Below are positions 1 to 6,910 of a stretch of DNA of 64,000 bases, in pieces; the stretch's first letter is position 1, and every line of letters starts with the position of its first letter. The notes below the pieces were generated by a model that was not told the DNA's origin, ran no database searches, and saw only the letters and a program-made list of their open reading frames with translations. The position numbers and the translations under genes are program-made. Source of the DNA: Alphaproteobacteria bacterium (GTDB lineage Bacteria > Pseudomonadota > Alphaproteobacteria > Micropepsales > Micropepsaceae); assembly GCA_016124635.1 (NCBI GenBank), contig WGNJ01000005.1, positions 124,001 to 188,000 of the forward strand. Reading direction: 5' to 3'.

Positions 1-539
1 GAGACGGTCTCGACGGCGAGTTTCGCGAAATCCCCCGTCGGAAAGATCTTGCCCGGCGGAAACAGCGTGAACGACTGCTCGATCCCGGCGATCAACAGGT
101 GGTGCAGATTGCCGGCGAAGATCAAAACCAACGCAAGCAACGAGAGGAACGTCGACACCAGCGCGCTCTGTGTCTGAGCGCTCGGATCGAAGGTTTGCGC
201 AAACGCGAGGCCGCTTTGCATGGCGATGACGTTTCCCGCAGTACCCACCGCCGTCAGCAAGATGCGAAGCATCAATCCGATCGCAAGACCGACGATCGTC
301 TCGAGCGTCAGCATGCCGACGAGCATCAGTGGCGTGGCCGTGGCGTTCGCCGGATAGGTGCTGCCGACAAGCGGCTCCAGCAGGATCACGAGAGCCAACG
401 CCAAAGTCAGCCGCACGCGCGGCGGAATGATCGCTTCGCCGAGCGCAGGCAACGTCATGACCATCGCGCCGACGCGGGCGAAGACCAGCGCATAGATGAG
501 AATGTCTTGAGGGAGAACTTGGCTCAGCGCAGGCAGCAC
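1..539 (-). CDS. fliR: Flagellar export apparatus protein FliR (C-terminus beyond window)
   Basis: Inner-membrane component of the flagellar type III export gate, acting with FliP and FliQ. The visible 179 codons read VLPALSQVLPQDILIYALVF and onward through hydrophobic helices, including the FliR-typical stretch FAGNLHHLLI. The start is a GTG at 539 with a GGAGG ribosome site six bases upstream (546-550). It begins 12 bases after the fliQ stop, so both are probably one transcript. The gene runs off the left edge, so about the last third is missing. Family assignment is confident; the partial state is due to the window edge, not to damage. Confidence 0.93.
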   Translation of the reverse strand, partial: MLPALSQVLPQDILIYALVFARVGAMVMTLPALGEAIIPPRVRLTLALALVILLEPLVGSTYPANATATPLMLVGMLTLETIVGLAIGLMLRILLTAVGTAGNVIAMQSGLAFAQTFDPSAQTQSALVSTFLSLLALVLIFAGNLHHLLIAGIEQSFTLFPPGKIFPTGDFAKLAVETV

Positions 540-551
540 GACGCGCCTCCG

Positions 552-815
552 CTATTGCGCAATGATTTTCTGGACGATGATGGTCATCAAACCGGACATC
601 GACGCCGCCATGAACGGCATGAACAGAATCAGCGCAGTGAACACCGCCAGGATCTTCGGCACGAAGACCAGCGTCGTCTCCTGGATTTGCGTCAACGCCT
701 GCAGAATGCCGATCACGACGCCGACCGCGAGGCCGACAAGCATGACGGGCGCCGCCATCGTGACGAGCACCCACATCGCTTCGCGCGCGAGATCAAGGGC
801 TTCACCGCCGTTCAT
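552..815 (-). CDS. fliQ: Flagellar export apparatus protein FliQ
   Basis: Small two-helix inner-membrane protein of the flagellar export gate. The 87-residue product starts MNGGEALDLAREAMWVLV and has two long hydrophobic segments (roughly residues 15-40 and 50-75), with the family motif TQIQETTLVFVPK between them. The length matches the usual 87-90 residues. An upstream in-frame ATG at 887 would add 24 charged residues that do not fit FliQ; the ATG at 815 is preceded by GGAG and is preferred. It lies between fliE and fliR in the usual order. Confidence 0.95.
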   Translation of the reverse strand: MNGGEALDLAREAMWVLVTMAAPVMLVGLAVGVVIGILQALTQIQETTLVFVPKILAVFTALILFMPFMAASMSGLMTIIVQKIIAQ

Positions 816-849
816 TCTGAACTCCACCACCACGAGAGCGCTTCTGCGC

Positions 850-1167
850 TCAGATCGGCATCCGCATGATTTCTTGATAGGCCGCAATCACCTTGTCGCG
901 AATGGCGACAACGGTCTCGAGTGAAACCTCGGCCGCCTGAACCGCCGTCACGACGTCGACGAGATTGCCTTTTCCCTGCAACGCACCGTTCGCTTGCAGC
1001 TCGGCCGCGCGCCCGGTCGTGGCCGCATCGTTCATGACGCCCGAAAGCAAGTCGGCGAAGTTGGCGCCGCCCGTTTGCGCAACGCCGGATGCGGCCTCGC
1101 TCGCACCGCTGCCGACTCTCGCGGCCTGCAGATAGGCGCTGATCGCAGCTGACGGGATGGCGGCCAT
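850..1167 (-). CDS. fliE: Flagellar hook-basal body complex protein FliE
   Basis: Periplasmic adaptor joining the MS ring and export gate to the proximal rod. The 105-residue product has a small-residue-rich N-terminus and the conserved C-terminal half, ending VAIRDKVIAAYQEIMRMPI, which is the FliE signature (a helix followed by E-I-M-R-M-x-I). Length and position between flgC and fliQ are typical. It starts at an ATG 17 bases after the flgC stop, consistent with one operon flgB-flgC-fliE-fliQ-fliR. Confidence 0.95.
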   Translation of the reverse strand: MAAIPSAAISAYLQAARVGSGASEAASGVAQTGGANFADLLSGVMNDAATTGRAAELQANGALQGKGNLVDVVTAVQAAEVSLETVVAIRDKVIAAYQEIMRMPI

Positions 1168-1184
1168 TGTCTAAGGTCCTTCGC

Positions 1185-1595
1185 TTAGCGCTTCAGGATG
1201 TCGAGCGTGCGCGCCATCATCGCGCGCGAATTGTCGATCACGCTGAGGTTGGCCTCGTAAGCCCGTTGCGCCTCGCGCATATCCATCATCTCGACCAGCG
1301 AGTTGACGTTCGGCATACGCACATACCCGCGCGCGTCCGCCGCCGGATGTCCCGGCATGTACTCTTCGCGAAACGGTGTTTGGTCTTCGACGACGCCGGA
1401 AACCTTCACCGTCTCCGCGCCGATCTCGCGATCGAGCTCGGTTGAGAACACGGGCACCTGCCGGCGATACGGATCTTGATCTTTTGTTTCCGCCGTCGAC
1501 GACGCGTTGGCGAGGTTCTCGGCGATCACGCGCATGCGCTCGGCTTGCGCGCGCATGCCCGACGCCGCCACCAACATCGACTTCATCATTTCCAT
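1185..1595 (-). CDS. flgC: Flagellar basal-body rod protein FlgC
   Basis: Proximal rod subunit exported through the flagellar apparatus. The 136-residue product starts MEMMKSMLVAASGMRAQAER and contains the rod-family N-terminal motif (ASGMRAQ...RVIAENLANAS) and the C-terminal FlgC motif with YVRMPNVN, VEMMDMREAQRAYEAN and ARTLDILKR. The same frame stays open upstream to 1973, but that extension is the antisense/out-of-frame shadow of flgB. The ATG at 1595 has an AAGGG ribosome site and gives the family length. Confidence 0.96.
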   Translation of the reverse strand: MEMMKSMLVAASGMRAQAERMRVIAENLANASSTAETKDQDPYRRQVPVFSTELDREIGAETVKVSGVVEDQTPFREEYMPGHPAADARGYVRMPNVNSLVEMMDMREAQRAYEANLSVIDNSRAMMARTLDILKR

Positions 1596-1615
1596 GGCAA
1601 CACCCTTTTTCTGGT

Positions 1616-2023
1616 TCAGACGGAGCCGGCGCCGAGCGCCGTCCGCCACAACGAAAAGACTTTCTTGTAGAGACCGGTGGCTTCCGCGTACTGCAGCTGC
1701 GTTTCCGCAACGCGCATCATTTGCTCTTCGATCACGACGCGATTGCCGTCGGGCGAAGTCTGCGAGTCCGGCTTGTCGATCGCGTGCGACGTTCCGTTTG
1801 CGAGGGAGCGTCCGCGCATATGCTTCGAATTCGTCGTCGCGAAGAAACCGCCGCGCGACGCTTCGGCCAGCGCCGCGGAGAAATCCGGCGGCGTCAGATC
1901 TTGCGGTACGAAACCGGGCGTCGAAGCGTTGGCGATGTTTCGCGAGAGGATCGCTTGACGATCGTTGAGCCAAGCGAGCTTGGTTTTCAGAGAAGAGAGG
2001 ATGTCGATGCCGTCGAAGATCAT
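1616..2023 (-). CDS. flgB: Flagellar basal-body rod protein FlgB
   Basis: Proximal rod subunit, first gene of the minus-strand flagellar operon. The 135-residue product has the rod N-terminal motif (LNDRQAILSRNIANASTPGF) and C-terminal EEQMMRVAETQLQYAEATGLYKK, both characteristic of FlgB. The upstream region carries a complete CtrA-type box centred about 76 bases before the start. This suggests cell-cycle control of early flagellar genes as in Caulobacter and relatives. Function is well supported; the regulation is inferred. Confidence 0.95.
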   Translation of the reverse strand: MIFDGIDILSSLKTKLAWLNDRQAILSRNIANASTPGFVPQDLTPPDFSAALAEASRGGFFATTNSKHMRGRSLANGTSHAIDKPDSQTSPDGNRVVIEEQMMRVAETQLQYAEATGLYKKVFSLWRTALGAGSV

Positions 2024-2088
2024 TGCTCTGCCGCGTTAATCATGGGCGCCCTATCGGCGCGTCATCGAGCGGCAGTTTTTTCCGGCCA

Positions 2089-2109
2089 CGCTTAAAATCG
2101 CTTTAAGCG
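2089..2109. promoter_or_regulatory. CtrA-type box TTAA-N7-TTAA inside an inverted repeat
   Basis: Positions 2092-2106 read TTAA, seven bases, TTAA, an exact match to the consensus for the alphaproteobacterial cell-cycle regulator CtrA. The box is embedded in a perfect 8-base inverted repeat (CGCTTAAA at 2089-2096, TTTAAGCG at 2102-2109). It lies in the divergent space between flgB (start 2023) and fliO (start 2313), nearer flgB. Assignment rests on consensus match and flagellar context. Confidence 0.7.
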
Positions 2110-2238
2110 CGCGGCGAATTTTTTCGAGAGTTGCAACCGGACGTTCAAATGTCGGGCGCGGAAAAGCGCACTATTCCTGCGTCGTAACTTTGCCTTCATT
2201 CTCCGTATACGGCTCATTCACTTCTGAAGCGCGTGCGA

Positions 2239-2256
2239 CCGGCAAAATTTGCCGCG
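2239..2256. promoter_or_regulatory. ftr-like palindrome upstream of fliO
   Basis: Positions 2241-2253 form an odd-length palindrome, GGCAAAATTTGCC, preceded by CC. Nearly the same motif occurs several times upstream of both flagellin genes in this window. It resembles the ftr elements bound by FlbD in Caulobacter (CCCGGCAAAA...GC as I remember the consensus). It sits 57 bases before fliO. No well-spaced sigma-54 core was found next to it. Confidence 0.5.
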
Positions 2257-2312
2257 CCGTTTAGCTGGACTTAAGGTTACCTCCCCCATGTTCACTTGAG
2301 TTCGAGGAACCA

Positions 2313-2642
2313 ATGGATCCCACCGAATATTTGCGTTTCGCCGCAGCACTGATCTTCGTGCTCGCACTCATCGGTGCGGCCGCGTTCGCACTGCGCGCTT
2401 TCGGTTTCATGACGCCGGGCAATCGCAACAAGGGCGAGCGCCGGTTGAACATTATAGAGTCGCTGATGCTCGACCCGCGCCGTCGTTTGATGATCGTACG
2501 CCGCGACAACGTCGAGCACGTCCTGCTCTTGGGACTGTCGGGCGAGACGATCGTCGAGCGCGCGATCAAGACGCCGGAGATATCGACCGACCCGATACCC
2601 GGCACCACGTTTCTGACCATTCGTCCGGAGCCGCGTATCTGA
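2313..2642 (+). CDS. fliO: Flagellar biosynthesis protein FliO
   Basis: Membrane protein that assists assembly of the FliP ring of the export gate. The 109-residue product has one hydrophobic N-terminal segment (about residues 8-30) and a basic, conserved cytoplasmic part (RRLNIIESLMLDPRRRLMIVRRDNVEHVLLLG), matching the short alphaproteobacterial FliO type. The ATG at 2313 follows a GAGG site. The TGA stop overlaps the fliP start by one base, so the two are translationally coupled. Confidence 0.9.
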   Translation: MDPTEYLRFAAALIFVLALIGAAAFALRAFGFMTPGNRNKGERRLNIIESLMLDPRRRLMIVRRDNVEHVLLLGLSGETIVERAIKTPEISTDPIPGTTFLTIRPEPRI

Positions 2643-3382
2643 TGCGGTGTATCGCTGTCATCGCCGGCATTGCGCTCGTCGCGTTTATCGCGGCGGCCGA
2701 TCCCGCTTTGGCGGAGCAGGTCAACATCGACCTTGGCCAAGGCACCGCGCTGACCGATCGTCTGATTCAGATCGTCGCGCTCATCACCGTCTTGAGCGTC
2801 GCGCCGTCGATCTTGATCATGGTGACGAGCTTCGTGCGCATCGTCGTCGTCTTGTCCCTTTTGCGCACCGCCATCGGCATCCAGCAAAGTCCGCCCAACA
2901 GCGTACTGGTATCGCTGGCGCTCTTCCTGACGGCGTTCATCATGGCGCCCACCTTCGAGAAGGCTTACTCGGACGGCATCGCGCCGCTGATGGCCGAGCA
3001 GATCAAGCCGGACGAGGCCTTCGCCAAGACGACGGATCCACTGAAGGCGTTCATGGTTAAGCAGGTTCGCGAAAAGGATCTGACCCTTTTCTTCGGCCTC
3101 GCAAAGGTGACACCGCCTGCGACCGCCGCGGAAACGCCGTTGCGAATCTTGATTCCAGCGTTCCTGATCAGTGAGCTGCGCAGAGCGTTCGAGATTGGAT
3201 TTTTATTGTTCATTCCATTTTTGATAATCGATATGGTCGTGGCTTCATTGCTGATGGCCATGGGCATGATGATGCTTCCGCCCGTGACCATTTCGCTTCC
3301 ATTCAAACTAATCTTTTTCGTGCTCGTTGATGGCTGGGCTCTCGTTGCCGGCAGCCTCGTGCAGAGCTACGGCGTGACCTAG
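2642..3382 (+). CDS. fliP: Flagellar export apparatus protein FliP
   Basis: Core subunit of the export gate pore. The 246-residue product has a cleavable signal peptide (cleavage after PALAE, about residue 25) and the family blocks VLSVAPSILIMVTSFVRIVVVLSLLR, QSPPNSVLVSLALFLTAFIMAP and IDMVVASLLMAMGMMMLPP, with four membrane segments. Length is normal. It is coupled to fliO by a one-base overlap. The genes on the other side of the promoter encode the remaining gate subunits FliQ and FliR. Confidence 0.97.
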   Translation: MRCIAVIAGIALVAFIAAADPALAEQVNIDLGQGTALTDRLIQIVALITVLSVAPSILIMVTSFVRIVVVLSLLRTAIGIQQSPPNSVLVSLALFLTAFIMAPTFEKAYSDGIAPLMAEQIKPDEAFAKTTDPLKAFMVKQVREKDLTLFFGLAKVTPPATAAETPLRILIPAFLISELRRAFEIGFLLFIPFLIIDMVVASLLMAMGMMMLPPVTISLPFKLIFFVLVDGWALVAGSLVQSYGVT

Positions 3383-3539
3383 ACGGGCCACCCGTTGCCA
3401 GAAATTGCAACGCTGCTCGCGTCGATGGTTAGCCATACCGTCATTTATCCGGGAAATTACGGATTTATCATTCCACTCAGCCGCCAGAATGATATAGGTC
3501 TACACTTCCGAACTATTTTATCGTGAACCGAGAGACCTT

Positions 3540-4010
3540 ATGTCGCGCAAGAAGACTTCTGAAAGTTCCGAACAACAAGCAGAGACGGCGCAGAGCAAAT
3601 CGAATTTGCTGGGTTTGACCGCTGACATCGTTGCATCTTACTTGGCCCACAACCAAGTTCCCGCGAGCGAACTGCCGGCGATCTTGCGCCGCATTCACGA
3701 TTCGCTTGGCGAGATGTCTGGTCAAACGCCGGCCGCCACGGCGAATCTCACGCCCGCTATACCGGCGAAAAAGTCAGTCAGCGACGAATTCATCATCTGC
3801 CTCGAAGACGGCAAGAAGCTGCGTACGCTGAAGCGCTACTTGAAGACGCAGTACAACCTCACGCCGGAACAATATCGCGCGAAGTGGGGCTTACCGCGCG
3901 ACTACCCGATGGTTGCACCGGCCTACGCGCGGCTGCGCTCAGCATTTGCGAAGAAGATCGGCCTTGGTCGCGTACCTGCCGGTCGCGGCAAGCGCAAAAC
4001 GTCCGCCTGA
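3540..4010 (+). CDS. MucR/Ros-family transcriptional regulator lacking two zinc-ligand histidines
   Basis: DNA-binding regulator of the MucR/Ros type, a family controlling exopolysaccharide, motility and cell-cycle genes in Alphaproteobacteria. The 156-residue product has the whole C-terminal family block from ICLEDGKKL to AKKIGLGR. In typical MucR the zinc finger uses C, D, H, H. Here C87 and D90 remain, but the two histidine positions are Y100 and Q104 (codons TAC and CAG). Zinc-free Ros/MucR homologues that still fold are known in Mesorhizobium, so this may be functional. It follows fliP after a 157-base AT-richer gap and is followed by a clear terminator. Symbol withheld because many paralogues exist. 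Confidence 0.88.
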   Translation: MSRKKTSESSEQQAETAQSKSNLLGLTADIVASYLAHNQVPASELPAILRRIHDSLGEMSGQTPAATANLTPAIPAKKSVSDEFIICLEDGKKLRTLKRYLKTQYNLTPEQYRAKWGLPRDYPMVAPAYARLRSAFAKKIGLGRVPAGRGKRKTSA

Positions 4011-4037
4011 AAACGGCGCTGATCGGAACACTTGGGG

Positions 4038-5465
4038 TCAAGGGAGAGCCGCCGCATTGCCGGCGGCTTTTTCGTGCGCAAGAACGGCCTCGAGAGCGGG
4101 ATCTCTAAGTGCGCGGTAGTCGGCAAATGTAAGCGGCGCTGCGATATCGGGTTCCAAAGTGTCGACGCGGACCGGGTAGAAGTAGTTTAGCCAGAAGCAC
4201 GCGAACGGGTTCCAACACGCATGCGCATAGTCGTGCATGCCGGCGGCGTAGTTCACGCCCACCTGCACGTTCGGCAGAAAGAAATGACCACCCTCCGCCC
4301 AAAACGTCAGGCGGTCTCCGACTGGCGCTCCGACGATCATGACGCGATTGCCGCCCGCCTGCTTGATGAACGCGGTGGTCGTAATCGCCGCCGAGAAGGT
4401 GTAGTTCGACGTCAGCACATAAATGCGCGCCGATGGAGCAATAGCTGGCAATCGCGATGCGAAATCGTAGGTCGTCGTATAGTCGCCGCCGCCGTTCATG
4501 CGCATGTCGACAACGATATAGGCGGGTTTCTGTGTCCTGATCTTTTGCTCCGCGTCGTGCAGAAACGGGCCGATCTTTTCTTCATCGCCGTCGGCGTTAT
4601 AGGCAATACCGATGTAAAGGCCGCTGCCCTCGAGCGGCGCTGTCACGAAGAGCCTCAGAGCGCTCTGCAGATAGAGCGGCAGGTTCCGATCCGCCTTGAT
4701 GAAAGAGAGCCAACCGAGCTTTCCGTCTCCCTTGACGACTGTTGGATAGAGCAGGCGCGCGACATTCGGCACGTATGGTGCATCAAGGGCCAAAGCCTCG
4801 CCCGCAATTCGTTCTTCGAACGCCGTTCCATCGGCGCGAACGCCCCTCAACGTCAGCGCATTGGAGTCATCGGCAAGCCCCGCAGCGTGTAGCAACTCCG
4901 GGGAACGCATGAATCGAGTGAGCAGCATACGGCGATGTTCGTCGGTCCCACCGACATACTTCTTGGCCGCCACGAAAACTTCCTCAGTCGGCCGACCATC
5001 GATCGCATCGATACGCGCGCCCAAGAGCGCAGCTCGATCAGCCTTCGTTCGAAGAATGAAGAGACCTTCCTTAAACCAGTTGAGCTCCAACGGCAGGGCC
5101 ACGACACCTTTCGCAAAAGCTGCGCTGCTGATTTGCGTATGCCCGTTGTTCGCGAGCGCCGCGATCTGCGCGACGCGCAATATGAACTGCGCACGGGTCA
5201 AACCGTGCGCGTCACGGATCAACGCGGCCGAAAGCTTCTCTGCCTGACGCCGAGCCTCGCTTGAGTAGCTGCGGTCATACCGCGTAAACGCTGAAAAATA
5301 GAGCGCGTCTCGCTGCCGCCCGTCGGCTTCGCTCGCCGGCTTGGTTTCATCGGCTTTCGGCGGCGGGTATTGGAAAAGAAATTCGACGGCACGGTCGAAC
5401 TGCCAAAAGAGCAGCCCAGCACCTGCAACAAACACGACCGCAAAGACCAGGAGAAGACGACGCAT
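4038..5465 (-). CDS. Membrane-anchored S41-type (C-terminal processing) peptidase-like protein
   Basis: Predicted serine peptidase of the S41/tail-specific type, anchored in or exported across the inner membrane. The 475-residue product has an N-terminal hydrophobic segment (residues 3-22). It also has NNGHTQ near 107-112 and the S41 core DMRMNGGG (320-327), then TFSAA (356-360), where Ser358 sits at the usual nucleophile position. No PDZ domain is evident. The frame stays open upstream to 5693, but the ATG at 5465 starts the membrane anchor and is preferred. The gene's 3' end runs into the terminator of the convergent regulator. The substrate is unknown. Confidence 0.75.
   Translation of the reverse strand: MRRLLLVFAVVFVAGAGLLFWQFDRAVEFLFQYPPPKADETKPASEADGRQRDALYFSAFTRYDRSYSSEARRQAEKLSAALIRDAHGLTRAQFILRVAQIAALANNGHTQISSAAFAKGVVALPLELNWFKEGLFILRTKADRAALLGARIDAIDGRPTEEVFVAAKKYVGGTDEHRRMLLTRFMRSPELLHAAGLADDSNALTLRGVRADGTAFEERIAGEALALDAPYVPNVARLLYPTVVKGDGKLGWLSFIKADRNLPLYLQSALRLFVTAPLEGSGLYIGIAYNADGDEEKIGPFLHDAEQKIRTQKPAYIVVDMRMNGGGDYTTTYDFASRLPAIAPSARIYVLTSNYTFSAAITTTAFIKQAGGNRVMIVGAPVGDRLTFWAEGGHFFLPNVQVGVNYAAGMHDYAHACWNPFACFWLNYFYPVRVDTLEPDIAAPLTFADYRALRDPALEAVLAHEKAAGNAAALP
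4047..4072 (+). terminator. Rho-independent terminator after the MucR-like gene
   Basis: AGCCGCCG (4047-4054), a six-base loop, then CGGCGGCT (4061-4068) followed by a T run to 4072. It lies 36 bases after the regulator stop. It also overlaps the last codons of the convergent protease gene, so the two transcripts share this DNA. Confidence 0.85.
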
Positions 5466-5585
5466 TCGCAACACCCCGCCGCTTTGCCGCGATGCTAGCC
5501 GTCCCGGCCGCAGGTTGCTTGCAAACTGCGTTACGTGAACGCAAAATTCTCCCGTACATCGGATGAACAATGCGGTAATCTCCAA

Positions 5586-6077
5586 ATGATCGATCATTTC
5601 GATCGAGAAATTCTCGCTTGCCTGCAAACCGATAACCGTCAGACGGCCGAAGAACTGGCCGAGGTTGTCGGTCTTTCGCCGTCCGCCGTGCATCGGCGCA
5701 TCTCCAAGCTGCGAGAAGATCGCGTCATCGTGGCCGACGTGGCCGTCGTCGATCCGGCGCGCGTCGATCGCAAGATGACGTTCGTAGTCGAACTCATGCT
5801 CGAGAAAGTGCGTGCGGCAGAGGCCGCCGCCATCAAGAAGCGTCTGCGTGAGGCCGCTGAAGTTCAGCAGTGCTACAACATTACCGGTGACGCCGATCTG
5901 CTGCTGATTATCACAGCCCGCGACGTCGAGGATTACGAGGACATCTCACGCCGCCTGTTTTCTGCCGACGCTGGCGTTCGGCGCTACCGCACCAGTGTCG
6001 TCATGGACCGCGTCAAAACCTCGATGGCGATACCGGTGACGTCGACCGCGACCCGCCAGGCAAAGCGCAAGCGCTGA
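5586..6077 (+). CDS. Lrp/AsnC-family transcriptional regulator
   Basis: Amino-acid-responsive regulator of the Lrp/AsnC family. The 163-residue product has the N-terminal winged helix-turn-helix (DREILACLQTDNRQTAEELA, then VGLSPSAVHRRISKL) and a C-terminal RAM/ligand domain containing CYNITGDADLLLIITARD. The ATG at 5586 gives the standard Lrp N-terminus; a GTG at 5535 would add 17 residues that do not look like the family. It is divergent from the S41-type gene with a short shared promoter region, so it may regulate that neighbour. The target is not shown. Confidence 0.88.
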   Translation: MIDHFDREILACLQTDNRQTAEELAEVVGLSPSAVHRRISKLREDRVIVADVAVVDPARVDRKMTFVVELMLEKVRAAEAAAIKKRLREAAEVQQCYNITGDADLLLIITARDVEDYEDISRRLFSADAGVRRYRTSVVMDRVKTSMAIPVTSTATRQAKRKR

Positions 6078-6078
6078 A

Positions 6079-6876
6079 TCAAGCGTCGAGCCGCTGATGG
6101 AAGAACGCCAGGATTTCGTCGCGGGCCTTCACCGTCGGCTGCCCCGCCTCGTCGATCAGATGCGCCGTTACGACGCTGTGCGGATTCTTCATCATCGCGT
6201 TGGGATTGGCGGCGGAATCCGGCAGCACGCGTCCGACGAACCGGTCGCCGAGGGCCTCCTGATACGCCGCAAAGCGCTCCGCGCGGCAAAAGCTGTCGCC
6301 GGCAAAGCGATACGCCAGCACGTTTAGGTCCTCGCGCTCCATCCGCTCCTTGACGCGCGCAAGCTCGTCCGGCGCGATGTGCATGCCGCCCTTCTGCCCG
6401 AGCGGCAGCGACGGTTGCGACAGGACCGGCGCCAGCATCGTCGGCTCGAGCATCATCGAGAGCGCGAAGTTTCCGGTGAAGCACATACCGATCGCGCCGA
6501 CGCCTTTGCCGCCCGAGAGTGGATGCGCATGCGCCGCGAGCGCGCGCAGCCATTGGGTCACCGGGCTCGACGCGTTCGCGGCAAAGGCCCGGAACTCGCG
6601 GCTGATACAGCCGCGCGCCATCGATCCCAGGGCATAGCCGATCGTGATCGGCGCACCGGCCCGGCCGAAAAGATCCGGCATCCACACCGTAAAGCCGTCG
6701 TCGCGCACCCAGCGTGCGAAGCGCGCAACCAACGGGTAGATGCCGGGCATCTCCGCCATCACGATGACGGCTGGGCCCTTACCCGCGACGAACACGCGCT
6801 TGGTCCTGCCGTTGAACGTCAACTGTTTTGCCTCGAAGTCGTCCAGCGGGTCGGCCTCGGTTTCGCTCTCGTTCAT
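6079..6876 (-). CDS. Dienelactone-hydrolase-family protein
   Basis: Alpha/beta hydrolase of the dienelactone hydrolase type. The 265-residue product has the nucleophile elbow GMCFTGN with Cys132, the cysteine nucleophile that marks this family, an Asp/Glu-bearing strand, and a late His in NPHSVVTAHL. No signal peptide, so cytoplasmic. Its stop lies one base from that of the convergent Lrp gene. Upstream is an exported M20 protein on the same strand, 34 bases away, so co-transcription is plausible. The substrate cannot be read from sequence; carboxymethylenebutenolidase activity is only the family precedent. Confidence 0.82.
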   Translation of the reverse strand: MNESETEADPLDDFEAKQLTFNGRTKRVFVAGKGPAVIVMAEMPGIYPLVARFARWVRDDGFTVWMPDLFGRAGAPITIGYALGSMARGCISREFRAFAANASSPVTQWLRALAAHAHPLSGGKGVGAIGMCFTGNFALSMMLEPTMLAPVLSQPSLPLGQKGGMHIAPDELARVKERMEREDLNVLAYRFAGDSFCRAERFAAYQEALGDRFVGRVLPDSAANPNAMMKNPHSVVTAHLIDEAGQPTVKARDEILAFFHQRLDA

Positions 6877-6910
6877 CTGTGTCTCTCTAGGGCCGCCACC
6901 GGCGCGAAGA

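Noticed and set aside
99..924. Long plus-strand frames opposite fliR-fliQ-fliE
   Set aside because: Arg/His/Gln-rich translations without family features; they are antisense shadows of clear flagellar genes.
3385..3398. Possible sigma-54 core GGGCCACCCGTTGC after fliP
   Set aside because: GG-N10-GC spacing fits, but the -24 element departs from consensus, no ftr motif is near, and the following gene is a MucR-type regulator.
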